Origin: Pedobacter sp. SYSU D00535
Lineage (GTDB): Bacteria > Bacteroidota > Bacteroidia > Sphingobacteriales > Sphingobacteriaceae
Assembly (NCBI RefSeq): GCF_017355855.1
Contig: NZ_JAFEWD010000008.1
Coordinates: 1 to 64,000, forward strand
Length of the DNA stretch: 64,000 nucleotides
Reading direction: 5' to 3'
Within the stretch, counting starts at the first letter, position 1. Each line of letters opens with the position of its first letter. Shown here one piece after another: positions 47,312-56,613 of the stretch. The notes under the pieces are model-generated. The model did not search any database, was not told the DNA's origin, and saw only the letters and a list, made by a program, of their open reading frames with translations. Both the position numbers and the translations under genes were made by a program.

Positions 47312-48361
47312 CTATTTTAATCTTATGACAAGATTTATCTGAAAGCTATCTTTCGATTCCTGCACTTTAAACTCGTGATCGTTCGGATAGTAATTATTCA
47401 AACGGAGCTTAACATTCGCCAAACCGATCGAGCTGCTCTTTATAACTTTCCTTTTTCGTTTTTTGTTTACAGCCCTGAAATAAAGAATACCATTTACGTA
47501 ATTGATGTGAATAAGCGCGGGGTTTTTGACTTCACTCAGGTCACCGTGCTTAAACATATTCTCTACTAGTGGCAGAAGTACCTGAGGGTAGATACGCACT
47601 TCTTCTTCTAATCCCGTTTTTACAATATTTACAAAGACCTTGTTCCCAAATCTGAGCTGATTTAAACGGATGAAGTTTTCGACGTTTAAAACTTCTTCGG
47701 CTAGCTCTATTTTTCCTTCATGGTCCGGTTCGCGCAAAGCATACCGCATTAGATCATTCACGATCATTACCATTTCAGAAGCCTCATCTGATGCCTTCTG
47801 AACTGAGTTGTAAATGAAATTTAAGGTGTTAAACAGTAGGTGCGGATTTATTTGCGATTGGAGAAACGAGTTCTGGCTAACCTGCAATTTCTTTTCCATC
47901 TCAGACTTTTCCGCGAGCAATTGTAATTGTAGTTTGCTTAATTCCCGGCTTTTTCTTCGTTGCTTTACATGAGCTACTCCCAGCCAATAAAAGAACGATA
48001 AGGAAACAAAGTACATGGCTCTCCAGGCGTTCTCATCTAAGTATTCCAGCAAGGTTGTTCCGTTGAAATTTCTCATCGACGTATTCTCCAGTACCAGAAA
48101 GGAAAGCGTTGTAAATGCTCCGTAAATGAGGAGTTCTGCAAGGGTAAGGAGGCACAAGAAAATGGGGTTGGACCTGAGGTTAATCTGGGAATTAAAGGCC
48201 AGGAAGGAGTTAAAATAGAAAATTACAAAGATCAGGATGAGGTGAATGCTATACTCTCTTTCCGGAATAAAGTTTCCCTTACCTGAGATCTTTAAGAGAA
48301 ACTCATAAAATAAAAAGAGAATCCATCCAAAGATATGTTTTCCAATCTTCTTGAAGTCCAT
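47312..48361 (-). CDS. LytS/YehU-type sensor histidine kinase
   Basis: A 349-residue membrane kinase with about four N-terminal helices (residues 8-130), a coiled coil (about 135-165) and the His-kinase domain. The phospho-acceptor is H174 in QSQINPHLLFNTLNF, the signature of the LytS class. A shortened ATPase region follows (LPLVENMFKHG near 257) and ends NVKLRLNNYYPN. These kinases normally pair with LytTR response regulators, but none is next to it here. The ATG at 48361 is preferred to the GTG two codons upstream. Confidence 0.88.
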   Translation of the reverse strand: MDFKKIGKHIFGWILFLFYEFLLKISGKGNFIPEREYSIHLILIFVIFYFNSFLAFNSQINLRSNPIFLCLLTLAELLIYGAFTTLSFLVLENTSMRNFNGTTLLEYLDENAWRAMYFVSLSFFYWLGVAHVKQRRKSRELSKLQLQLLAEKSEMEKKLQVSQNSFLQSQINPHLLFNTLNFIYNSVQKASDEASEMVMIVNDLMRYALREPDHEGKIELAEEVLNVENFIRLNQLRFGNKVFVNIVKTGLEEEVRIYPQVLLPLVENMFKHGDLSEVKNPALIHINYVNGILYFRAVNKKRKRKVIKSSSIGLANVKLRLNNYYPNDHEFKVQESKDSFQINLVIRLK

Positions 48362-48477
48362 TACCACGCCGCCCGGAAGCTGTTGTCGAGATCCATAAAT
48401 TGCGCTTTTAAATCCTTCATCAAAACCGGTTCAATAACTCCCAATTGCAAATGAAAGTAGAGTTAAGATCTTTAGAT

Positions 48478-48515
48478 AAAAATAAAAAAGCCCTGTAAAA
48501 TTTAATTACAGGGCT
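48478..48515 (-). terminator. rho-independent terminator of the pfkA-gapA operon
   Basis: Read on the minus strand, AGCCCTGTAA and TTACAGGGCT (48506-48515 and 48489-48498) form a perfect 10-bp stem with a 7-nt loop, followed by a T-rich run. It lies 21 bp after the gapA stop. Confidence 0.85.
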
Positions 48516-48536
48516 AATATAGTAGTTTTGAGTTTA

Positions 48537-49535
<999 letters not shown>

Positions 49536-49538
49536 CTA

Positions 49539-50387
49539 TTAATTTTTATTCGTGTAATAATTCAAAATATTGTAAATCGGTTTCCTGATAATATTTCCAA
49601 CGCTTATTCCATATCCATCGGCCATCTCCTTTATAGTGTCCTGAAAAATATCAGCAATGGCCCCTGTGAAATGTACTGGCAAATCTGGGTGTTTTTCTGC
49701 AAGAGGAAGAATATAAGTTTCAAAAAAAATTTTAAAGCCATTTTTTACCAGATCGTCCACGTATTTTTCCTGTCTGTTCTCGGCCAGGAAGTCGGTGAAA
49801 GATGTCAAAAATAAGATTGGCTGAGGATTTCTGTAGACTTTGTCAAGGATCTGTTTTCTCTCGGGGTTGAATTTTTGAACGAATTTTTGTTCAAACTTCT
49901 CAGGAAGTAATCCGGTGAGATAATCTTTCAACAGACGTCTTCCTAGCCAGTTCGCTGATCCTTCGTCTGCCAGGATGTAACCCATCCCAAAGTTATTTTC
50001 TTTGATCTTCTTCCCGTTGAAATACGCAGCATTCGATCCGCTACCCAAAATACCTACTATTGCGGGCTGGTCGCCGCACGTTGCTATGGCCGACGCTGTC
50101 AAATCATGTCCTACAGTTACCTTCGCATAGCGGAAGAATTTGTTAAAGGCATTAACGATGATTTGTTGTCTATCTTTCGACGTTGCTCCTGCCCCATAGA
50201 AGTAAATCCGTTTGATCTCTTCGGCATAGGTGATGAGCTCGTTTTTTTTATTTAATAGATTGCTGATAAACTTCTCATCATACAGAAAAGGATTGATTCC
50301 TGGCATTCTAAATTCTGATACTATTTGCCCTCTGTCAGACAATTTCCAGTCTGCATTTCTCGACCCACTATAGATTACCGCAATCAT
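49539..50387 (-). CDS. BadF-type N-acetylglucosamine kinase homologue with degenerate phosphate loop
   Basis: A 282-residue ASKHA-fold protein, a diverged paralogue of the intact kinase at 52250-53107 with the same length and layout (IYFYGAGATSKD, VGHDLTASAIA, GILGSGSNAAYFNGKKI, GYILADEGSANWLGRRLL). The first phosphate-binding loop, DGGSTKTNW in the paralogue, reads YSGSRNADW here, losing the Asp and both Thr. GTGTNT is GSGSNA. ATP-dependent kinase activity is therefore doubtful. It sits 18 bp after pfkA and 6 bp before gapA, so a glycolytic sensor or regulator role is possible but unproven. Confidence 0.85.
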   Translation of the reverse strand: MIAVIYSGSRNADWKLSDRGQIVSEFRMPGINPFLYDEKFISNLLNKKNELITYAEEIKRIYFYGAGATSKDRQQIIVNAFNKFFRYAKVTVGHDLTASAIATCGDQPAIVGILGSGSNAAYFNGKKIKENNFGMGYILADEGSANWLGRRLLKDYLTGLLPEKFEQKFVQKFNPERKQILDKVYRNPQPILFLTSFTDFLAENRQEKYVDDLVKNGFKIFFETYILPLAEKHPDLPVHFTGAIADIFQDTIKEMADGYGISVGNIIRKPIYNILNYYTNKN

Positions 50388-50405
50388 TTTAATTTTACTC
50401 CAGCC

Positions 50406-51395
50406 TTAAATTGCTAGGATATGTGACATTTCAAGTAAATCTTCTTCCAGCTTCGTTGAGTGATTTGTTATTGACTCCTGAATGTCGGTTAACTGAATTT
50501 TATTAGATACGAGACCTACCATTTTCCTATTTTCGCCAGCGAGCAGTGCATTTACTGCTGCATAGCCAAACCGACTTCCTAAAACCCTGTCGAAACTGGT
50601 AGGTGATCCACCCCGCTGCAAATGTCCTAAAATAGTTACTTTAACATCGTAAAAATTAAATTTTTCTTTTACGCGTTTGGCCACATTATAAGCGCCGCCA
50701 TTTTTTTCGCCCTCTGCTATAATTACGATACTCGAGGTCTTATTACTTCCTGCACCTGCTTCAAGCTTGGAAATCAAGTCCTCAATTGCTGTATCCTTTT
50801 CGGGTAGCAAAATCGCTTCTGCGCCTCCGGCAATCCCTGCCTGCAACGCAATACACCCAGAATCTCTTCCCATTACTTCAACGAAGAAAAGCCTGTCGTG
50901 AGAAGCAGCAGTGTCTCTTATTTTGTCTATCGCGTCAATTACTGTATTGGTGGCAGTGTCATAGCCTAAGGTAAAATCAGTACCATAAAGGTCGTTGTCA
51001 ATAGTACCTGGCACGCCGATTACTGGTATGTCAAACTCTCTGGAAAGTAGCTCCGCACCCGTAAAAGTACCGTCACCGCCAATGGCAACAAGAGCATCAA
51101 TACCGGCTTCTTTAATGTTTTTATATGCGAAAGCTCTACCTTCCTTTGTTTTAAAATCAAGGCAACGAGCTGTTTTTAGTATGGTTCCTCCTAACTGAAT
51201 GATGTGGCATACTGAGCGGGCGTCCATCTTGATAAATTTTTTATCAATCATGCCTTGATACCCTTGTTGTATACCAACCATTTCTACGCCTGAATAAATC
51301 CCCGTGCGCACTACTGCGCGTACGCAGGCATTCATTCCTGGTGCATCACCCCCTGAAGTAAAAACACCGATTTTCTTAATAGTTGACACGCTCAT
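50406..51395 (-). CDS. pfkA: 6-phosphofructokinase
   Basis: ATP-dependent phosphofructokinase (329 residues) that makes fructose 1,6-bisphosphate; cytosolic. The ATP site is GVFTSGGDAPGMNACVRA near 10-27 and GGDGTFTGA near 109-117. The catalytic GTIDNDLYGTD is near 130-140, with Asp in TIDND. FVEVMGRDSGCIAL near 168 and LGHLQRGGSPT near 256 complete the family pattern. It is the first gene of the pfkA-kinase-like-gapA operon. A 15-bp palindrome lies 25 bp upstream of its start. Confidence 0.97.
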   Translation of the reverse strand: MSVSTIKKIGVFTSGGDAPGMNACVRAVVRTGIYSGVEMVGIQQGYQGMIDKKFIKMDARSVCHIIQLGGTILKTARCLDFKTKEGRAFAYKNIKEAGIDALVAIGGDGTFTGAELLSREFDIPVIGVPGTIDNDLYGTDFTLGYDTATNTVIDAIDKIRDTAASHDRLFFVEVMGRDSGCIALQAGIAGGAEAILLPEKDTAIEDLISKLEAGAGSNKTSSIVIIAEGEKNGGAYNVAKRVKEKFNFYDVKVTILGHLQRGGSPTSFDRVLGSRFGYAAVNALLAGENRKMVGLVSNKIQLTDIQESITNHSTKLEEDLLEMSHILAI

Positions 51396-51419
51396 TTGAA
51401 AATATTTGCCGAATATAAG

Positions 51420-51434
51420 GTGTAAGACTTACAC
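51420..51434. promoter_or_regulatory. perfect palindrome in the pfkA / Nudix-regulator promoter region
   Basis: GTGTAAGACTTACAC has two perfect 7-bp arms around one base. It lies in the 70-bp region between divergent start codons of pfkA and the Nudix-type regulator, in a spot where it could overlap the promoters of both. A good candidate operator for that regulator, not demonstrated. Confidence 0.6.
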
Positions 51435-51465
51435 TAAGCGAAAAATCTAAGAATTTTTTCCACTT

Positions 51466-52203
51466 TTGTGCGAACAATTATATTTTCACAATAAATATAC
51501 CGCTTTGCAAACTCCGCTTCCAAAATTTGATTCTGTATTCTCAGTTGACTGTGTAATCTTCGGGTTTGAAGAAGGTGTTCTTAAGATCTTGTTGATTGAG
51601 CGAAATGAGCCTCCGTTCAAAGATTGCTATGCGCTTCCCGGTTTATTTGTCGGGCATGATGAGGGGATAGACTATGCAGCGGAGCGGACCTTGTACGAGT
51701 TGACAGGACTGCGGGATATTTATATGGAGCAGTTGTACACCTTCGGCGACCTGGACAGGCACCCGGAGGGAAGAGTTATCACAGTTGCTTATTATGCATT
51801 GATCCGGCTGAGCAGTAAGATAGAGGTTAGGCCGCATTCCAACTACGCAAAAACAGCGTTCTGGCATCCGGTAGCAGACCTTCCTCAGCTGGCTTTTGAT
51901 CATACCCTGATTTTCCAGAAGAGCCTGGAGAAGATTCGGCGAAAGATTAGCGATCAGCCTATTGCCTTTGAACTGCTGCCGGAAAAGTTCACGCTGACGC
52001 AGTTACAGAACGTGTATGAGGCTATCCTGAACAGAAAGTTGGATAAGAGAAATTTTCGTAAGAAAATGTTGAATTATGGGATTTTGAAAGAGTTGGATGA
52101 GAAGCAAAGGGGCGTGTCTTACAGGGCCGCAACCTTGTATAAATTTGACAGAAGAAAATACGCCAAGGTATTTCAGAAAGAGCTTTCTTTCATTAAGGAA
52201 TAG
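51466..52203 (+). CDS. Nudix-domain transcriptional regulator (NrtR/AraR-like)
   Basis: A 245-residue protein with an N-terminal Nudix-fold domain (about 25-150) and a C-terminal winged helix (about 165-245, TLTQLQNVYEAILNRKLDKRNFRKK). In the Nudix box GLFVGHDEGIDYAAERTLYELTGL the REUxEExGU core is degenerate (RTLYELTG), so it should bind a ligand rather than hydrolyse. Known relatives are NrtR (NAD metabolism) and the Bacteroides arabinose regulator AraR. It is divergent from pfkA, with a palindrome between. The track start is a TTG at 51466, uncertain; a start a few codons further in cannot be excluded. Confidence 0.85.
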   Translation: MCEQLYFHNKYTALQTPLPKFDSVFSVDCVIFGFEEGVLKILLIERNEPPFKDCYALPGLFVGHDEGIDYAAERTLYELTGLRDIYMEQLYTFGDLDRHPEGRVITVAYYALIRLSSKIEVRPHSNYAKTAFWHPVADLPQLAFDHTLIFQKSLEKIRRKISDQPIAFELLPEKFTLTQLQNVYEAILNRKLDKRNFRKKMLNYGILKELDEKQRGVSYRAATLYKFDRRKYAKVFQKELSFIKE

Positions 52204-52249
52204 AATGAGAAAGCCTACAACACGTTAAAAGTGCTATAGGCCTCTCGCT

Positions 52250-53107
52250 TTAAGCTTTTGCGCGGTTGTCCACGTGAAACTGTACCAAGTCATCTATCGG
52301 AGAGCGAACCAGCCTGCCTATTTTCATGCCGTATTCTCCAGCAACTTCCTCAAGTATATCCCGAAAACTGTACCCCACAGATCCAATAACATTTAAGCTG
52401 TACTTTTGATAATTAGGGTAGTGGCTAACCAGGTTTTTGAAAAATTCGCTGAAACTTGTTTTTACTAGCTGACGAGTATAGCTCCGGTTCGCAGTACAAT
52501 CGTATACGAACTTTGCGAAGCTAGCACAGAACCTGTTTGCCAAAGGTTTGCTGTATACATTTTCCTGCACGTCATCAGGGGTAAGCTTAAACGTCTCCCA
52601 AAACTCTTTCCTCACTTCTTCCGGCATGTAACCTCTCAAATAATCTACCAGCAGTTTTTTTCCTATATGGCAGCCACTGCCTTCATCACCAAGAATATAA
52701 GCCCCAGAGTCAATGTGTTCTATGATTTCCTCCCCGTTATATATGCAGGTATTGGTCCCGGTACCTAAGATTGCTGCGAAACCTTCATTTTTGCCAAGTA
52801 GCGCCCGTGCAGCAGCAAGAAGGTCGTGGCCTACAAATACCTGGCTGCTGGTAAATACGGCTGAAAAGGCACCTGCCAATTCTGCTGCTTTTTCCTCATT
52901 ATGGACGCCTGCTCCGTAAAAGTTCACCTCTTCAATTTTTGACAGGTCCAGGTCTTGAGGAAGATTTTTTTTCAAAGAGTTGATTACATATTCCTGATCC
53001 ACGAAGTATGGATTGTATCCCTCTGTATTGAAATATACTTTCTTGTTATCCTCATTAAGTAAACACCAGTTAGTTTTGGTGGAGCCTCCGTCAGCAATGA
53101 TGATCAT
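52250..53107 (-). CDS. BadF/BadG-family N-acetylglucosamine kinase
   Basis: A 285-residue cytosolic sugar kinase of the ASKHA fold. The phosphate-1 loop is complete (IIIADGGSTKTNWCL, residues 2-16), with Asp6. Catalytic-region Asp lies in VGHDLLAAARAL, and phosphate 2 is GTGTNTCIYNGEEI. GDEGSGCHIGKKLLVDYL is the conserved family block. It probably phosphorylates GlcNAc or a related amino sugar salvaged from peptidoglycan or chitin. A diverged paralogue lies 2 kb away between pfkA and gapA. Single-gene unit, convergent with the Nudix regulator. Confidence 0.9.
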   Translation of the reverse strand: MIIIADGGSTKTNWCLLNEDNKKVYFNTEGYNPYFVDQEYVINSLKKNLPQDLDLSKIEEVNFYGAGVHNEEKAAELAGAFSAVFTSSQVFVGHDLLAAARALLGKNEGFAAILGTGTNTCIYNGEEIIEHIDSGAYILGDEGSGCHIGKKLLVDYLRGYMPEEVRKEFWETFKLTPDDVQENVYSKPLANRFCASFAKFVYDCTANRSYTRQLVKTSFSEFFKNLVSHYPNYQKYSLNVIGSVGYSFRDILEEVAGEYGMKIGRLVRSPIDDLVQFHVDNRAKA

Positions 53108-53158
53108 TTTGAATTTGTTTAGTGCCCTAAAGTAAAAATTAATCTATACACGTTTAAA

Positions 53159-53172
53159 AAACTTTAAAGTTT
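53159..53172. promoter_or_regulatory. AT-rich perfect palindrome upstream of the threonine aldolase and sugar kinase genes
   Basis: AAACTTTAAAGTTT is a perfect 14-bp palindrome in the region between the divergent kinase (starts at 53107) and threonine aldolase (starts at 53209). In AT-rich DNA this may be chance. Confidence 0.3.
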
Positions 53173-53208
53173 CTGTTTGTATTATTGTTTTATCTCTACT
53201 TTAATTCT

Positions 53209-54231
53209 ATGATAGTTGACTTAAGAAGTGATACGGTTACTAAGCCTACACCGAGCATGCTTGAAGCGATGTTTGCCGCCATTGTTGGTGATGATGTTTA
53301 TGAAGAAGATGAAACGGTAAATCAGCTCGAAGCAGAACTTGCACAGATGTTTGGGATGGAAGCGGGTTTGTTTTGCCCTTCAGGAACTATGACAAACCAG
53401 ATCGCCATTAAGTGTCTTACTCAGCCTCTGGATGAGGTAATATGTGAAGAAGGCTCCCATGTGTACAGGTATGAGGGTGGAGGGATCGCTTTCAATTCTG
53501 CGGCTTCAGTTAGATTGATTAAAGGGGATCGGGGCAGGTTAACAGCGGAGCAGATTGAATCAGCTATCAATCCTTCAAATATTCATTACCCTCATACACG
53601 CCTGGTAGTGCTTGAAAATACGTCAAACCGGGGAGGAGGAAGTTACTATACGGCAAGCGAGATCGAACCCATATATCATCTTTGCCGCTTAAAGAACTTG
53701 TATTTGCATTTAGATGGTGCCCGGATATTTAACGCCCTGGTAGAAACTCATGATGACCCAAAAAAATACGGGCACATGTTCGATAGTATTTCCATCTGCC
53801 TTTCGAAAGGCTTAGGTGCCCCTGTGGGTTCAGTTCTGATAGGAAGTACAGATTTGATCAGAAAGGCCAGACGGGTGAGGAAAGCCTTCGGTGGAGGAAT
53901 GCGACAGGCGGGCTACCTGGCAGCCGCAGGATTGTACGCCTTAGAACATAACATTGCTCGTCTGAAGGAAGATCATGAGCAGGCAAAACGATTGGGACAG
54001 GCGCTGCAGGAATGCCATTTTGTTAAAAATATGCTCCCTGTTGATACAAATATTATCATTGCAGATTTAATAGATTCGTATTCTGCTGACAACTTTGTAA
54101 ATAGATTGGCCGATCATGGCATCAAATGCGGAACTTTTGGGCATCAGAAAGTTCGCTTTGTAACGCACCTTGGGATTTCATCTTCCATGATTGACTATAC
54201 TATTGACATATTGCGAAAGGATCGCCATTAG
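53209..54231 (+). CDS. low-specificity L-threonine aldolase
   Basis: PLP enzyme (340 residues) cleaving L-threonine or allo-threonine to glycine and acetaldehyde. From the ATG at 53209 the N-terminus is the standard MIVDLRSDTVTKP. H84 in EEGSHVYRYE stacks on PLP, and the Schiff-base lysine is K200 in CLSKGLGAPVGS. HLDGARIFNA near 167 gives the Asp that binds the pyridine N. An upstream TTG at 53185 is not needed. The gene is followed by cysE and cysM, so it may supply glycine within a small amino-acid block. Confidence 0.93.
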   Translation: MIVDLRSDTVTKPTPSMLEAMFAAIVGDDVYEEDETVNQLEAELAQMFGMEAGLFCPSGTMTNQIAIKCLTQPLDEVICEEGSHVYRYEGGGIAFNSAASVRLIKGDRGRLTAEQIESAINPSNIHYPHTRLVVLENTSNRGGGSYYTASEIEPIYHLCRLKNLYLHLDGARIFNALVETHDDPKKYGHMFDSISICLSKGLGAPVGSVLIGSTDLIRKARRVRKAFGGGMRQAGYLAAAGLYALEHNIARLKEDHEQAKRLGQALQECHFVKNMLPVDTNIIIADLIDSYSADNFVNRLADHGIKCGTFGHQKVRFVTHLGISSSMIDYTIDILRKDRH

Positions 54232-54322
54232 GGCCTTTCATTTTTACAATTAAAAAAGATTCTTTTTCCTAAAATTGTGGCGTAGCTTTTAATTCAGAAA
54301 GTTGCCCCGAATTCTTACAATA

Positions 54323-55141
54323 ATGAATCAGGAGTTTTTCCAGCATATTTTTGATAAGCACCAGGACATAGAAGCAGTTCCTTCCAATAAGGAAATAGCT
54401 ACCTGGGCTCTAAAGCTGATTCGATTACTATATCCGGAGCAATCCAAAAAGTTTTTCTCTTCAGTGGAGGAAATTGAGCACGAATTGCAATTGTTGGAGA
54501 GTGAGTTGACAAAGATCATGAATGCCACTAAAGCTTGTGAGAATTGCGACAATCAGGAGAAATCGAGGGAGTTCTTCAAGAAGCTTCCAGACCTTTATGC
54601 TCTGTTAAATACCGATGTGCAGGGGATTTTGAATGGCGATCCAGCGGCGAAAAGCGAATTTGAAGTGATCAGAGCTTATCCCGGATTTTATGCAATTTCT
54701 TTTTACAGGGTAGCGCACGGTTTGCTGAAACTCGATATTCCTGTGATTCCTCGGATCCTTACCGAATACGCTCATTCCAAGACCGGTATTGATATTCATC
54801 CGGGCGCAGAAATTGGTGAATACATGCATATCGATCATGGGACCGGAATTGTCATTGGGGAAACAACCAAAATCGGAAATAACGTGAAGATCTATCAGGG
54901 CGTCACTCTTGGAGCACTAAGTGTGGAGAAGAACATGGCTTCCACCAAACGACATCCTACGGTAGAAGATCACGTGGTTATTTACGCCGGCGCCACTATT
55001 TTAGGGGGAGAAACAGTGATAGGGGCTCATAGCATAATTGGGGGTAACGTTTGGCTTACCAAAAGCGTTCCTCCTCATTCTTTGGTCTACCACGAGTCGA
55101 AAGCAAAGGTGGTTGAAAGGCAAGTTAAAGATTCGCAGTAA
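54323..55141 (+). CDS. cysE: serine O-acetyltransferase
   Basis: Left-handed beta-helix acetyltransferase (272 residues from the ATG at 54323) making O-acetylserine from serine and acetyl-CoA. The alpha-helical N-terminal part covers about 1-150. Hexapeptide repeats follow: GIDIHPGAEIGEYMHIDHGTG, VIGETTKIGNNVKIYQGVTLG and VIYAGATILGGETVIGAHSIIGG. The catalytic His lies in HIDHGTG. The gene overlaps cysM by one base (TAATG), coupling the two steps of cysteine synthesis. A TTG at 54302 would add 7 residues. Confidence 0.95.
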   Translation: MNQEFFQHIFDKHQDIEAVPSNKEIATWALKLIRLLYPEQSKKFFSSVEEIEHELQLLESELTKIMNATKACENCDNQEKSREFFKKLPDLYALLNTDVQGILNGDPAAKSEFEVIRAYPGFYAISFYRVAHGLLKLDIPVIPRILTEYAHSKTGIDIHPGAEIGEYMHIDHGTGIVIGETTKIGNNVKIYQGVTLGALSVEKNMASTKRHPTVEDHVVIYAGATILGGETVIGAHSIIGGNVWLTKSVPPHSLVYHESKAKVVERQVKDSQ

Positions 55142-56013
55142 TGGGAAGTATTTTAGATTTAGTAGGAAACACTCCACTCGTAGAGATTAGAAAGTTAAAC
55201 CCAAACCCGGCGGTACAGATTTTTGCCAAGCTGGAGGGAAACAATCCGGGAGGAAGTGTCAAAGATCGTCCTGCGCTTAATATGATAAAAAGCGCTGTAG
55301 ACCGGGGCGAAGTGAAGCCGGGAATGAAGCTAATTGAGGCGACGAGTGGGAATACAGGCATTGCGTTGGCCATGATTGCCCGCTTGTTTGATTTAGACAT
55401 CGAGTTGGTAATGCCTTCAAGTTCAACCCGTGAGCGAACACTTACCATGGAAGCATTCGGAGCAAGGGTCGTGTTGCTGGATAGTATTGAAGCTTGCAGA
55501 GATTATGCGGAGGAAAAAGGGGCCTCAGGCGAATATTTCCTGTTAAACCAATTTTCTAATCCTGATAATTATCTGGCTCACTACAAAACAACGGGACCTG
55601 AGATATGGAGAGATACAGATAGAAGAATCACCCATTTTGTAAGTGCCATGGGCACCACGGGAACGATAATGGGAACCTCTATGTTTTTCAAGGAGCAGGA
55701 TCAGGATATCCAGATCGTAGGTTGCCAGCCTACCGAAGAATCGTCCATACCTGGAATCAGAAGGTGGCCTGAAGAATATTTGCCGAAAATATTCGACCCT
55801 TCACGGGTAGACAGAGTGATGGATGTTTCGCAAGCTGAAGCTACCGAAATGGCGAGGCAGCTTGCTAAAGTGGAAGGTATTTTTGCCGGAATGAGTAGTG
55901 GAGGCGCTGCCGCGGCGGCTTTTAGGCTAGCTGCTGAGTTGACGGAAGGTGTAATCGTTTTTATTGTTTGCGATCGGGGGGACCGGTATTTAAGTAGTGA
56001 CTTGTTCGGATAG
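55141..56013 (+). CDS. cysM: cysteine synthase (O-acetylserine sulfhydrylase B type)
   Basis: PLP enzyme (290 residues) that replaces the acetyl group of O-acetylserine with sulfide or thiosulfate. The PLP lysine is K41 in GGSVKDRPAL, and TSGNTGIAL is at 68-76. SAMGTTGTIMG near 170 binds the phosphate, and QPTEESSIPGIRRWPEEY is the CysM-type version of the loop. The C-terminus is short (DRGDRYLSSDLFG), in line with CysM rather than CysK. Directly coupled to cysE. Confidence 0.93.
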   Translation: MGSILDLVGNTPLVEIRKLNPNPAVQIFAKLEGNNPGGSVKDRPALNMIKSAVDRGEVKPGMKLIEATSGNTGIALAMIARLFDLDIELVMPSSSTRERTLTMEAFGARVVLLDSIEACRDYAEEKGASGEYFLLNQFSNPDNYLAHYKTTGPEIWRDTDRRITHFVSAMGTTGTIMGTSMFFKEQDQDIQIVGCQPTEESSIPGIRRWPEEYLPKIFDPSRVDRVMDVSQAEATEMARQLAKVEGIFAGMSSGGAAAAAFRLAAELTEGVIVFIVCDRGDRYLSSDLFG

Positions 56014-56048
56014 CGAGTTTAAACAATTTCCAGCCCAAATGTCTTATT

Positions 56049-56543
56049 ATGATATCTATGAAAGTATTATCAGCAATAGGGGGTGGTCTGGCGGGAGCTT
56101 GTGCCCTCACAATATTACATGAAGTTACCCGAAAATTAGATAAAGATGCTCCGAGGATGGACCTGCTGGGAATGCAGGCGATATCTAAGGGGTTAAGAAA
56201 GGCGGGGCAAAGTGTGCCGGGTCAGCAAAAACTTTATACGCTTTCCCTTGCGGGAGAGATATTAAGTAATACTTTTTATTACAGCCTGGCGGCAGCCGGA
56301 AACAGAAAATACGTAGTGCCCAAAGGAACACTGCTGGGGTTGGCTGGAGGGGTAGGAGCCTTATTCCTTCCCAAATCGATAGGGCTGAATCCCCAACTAA
56401 GCAATAAAACTCTAAAAACTCAGCTGTTGACAACCTCCTTCTATATGCTCGGAGGCCTGATAGCCTCTTTTGTTGCAAAACGAATAGATAAGCGTAAAGA
56501 AAGACCGTTAGAGCGAGGACGGGTCGTCAATTTATTCAGGTAA
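56049..56543 (+). CDS. small membrane protein, unknown function
   Basis: A 164-residue protein with about four hydrophobic segments (VLSAIGGGLAGACALTILHE, LSLAGEILSNTFYYSLAAAG, GTLLGLAGGVGALFLP, TTSFYMLGGLIASFVA) and a strongly basic end (KRIDKRKERPLERGR). No family is recognised. It lies 35 bp after cysM and may share its transcript. The start is either 56049 or the ATG at 56058, which differ by three codons. Confidence 0.6.
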   Translation: MISMKVLSAIGGGLAGACALTILHEVTRKLDKDAPRMDLLGMQAISKGLRKAGQSVPGQQKLYTLSLAGEILSNTFYYSLAAAGNRKYVVPKGTLLGLAGGVGALFLPKSIGLNPQLSNKTLKTQLLTTSFYMLGGLIASFVAKRIDKRKERPLERGRVVNLFR

Positions 56544-56556
56544 TTTCTTGGAAAGA

Positions 56557-56602
56557 GGTTGCCTTGATCTGTTAGGGCCACTTCTCAAGGCAACCGTCTT
56601 TC
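56557..56602. terminator. terminator-like hairpin between convergent genes
   Basis: GGTTGCCTTGA (56557-56567) and TCAAGGCAACC (56585-56595) are perfect complements around a 17-nt loop, followed by GTCTTTCTT. The long loop and broken T-run make it weaker than the others. Confidence 0.6.
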
Positions 56603-56613
56603 TTGGCTACTAA

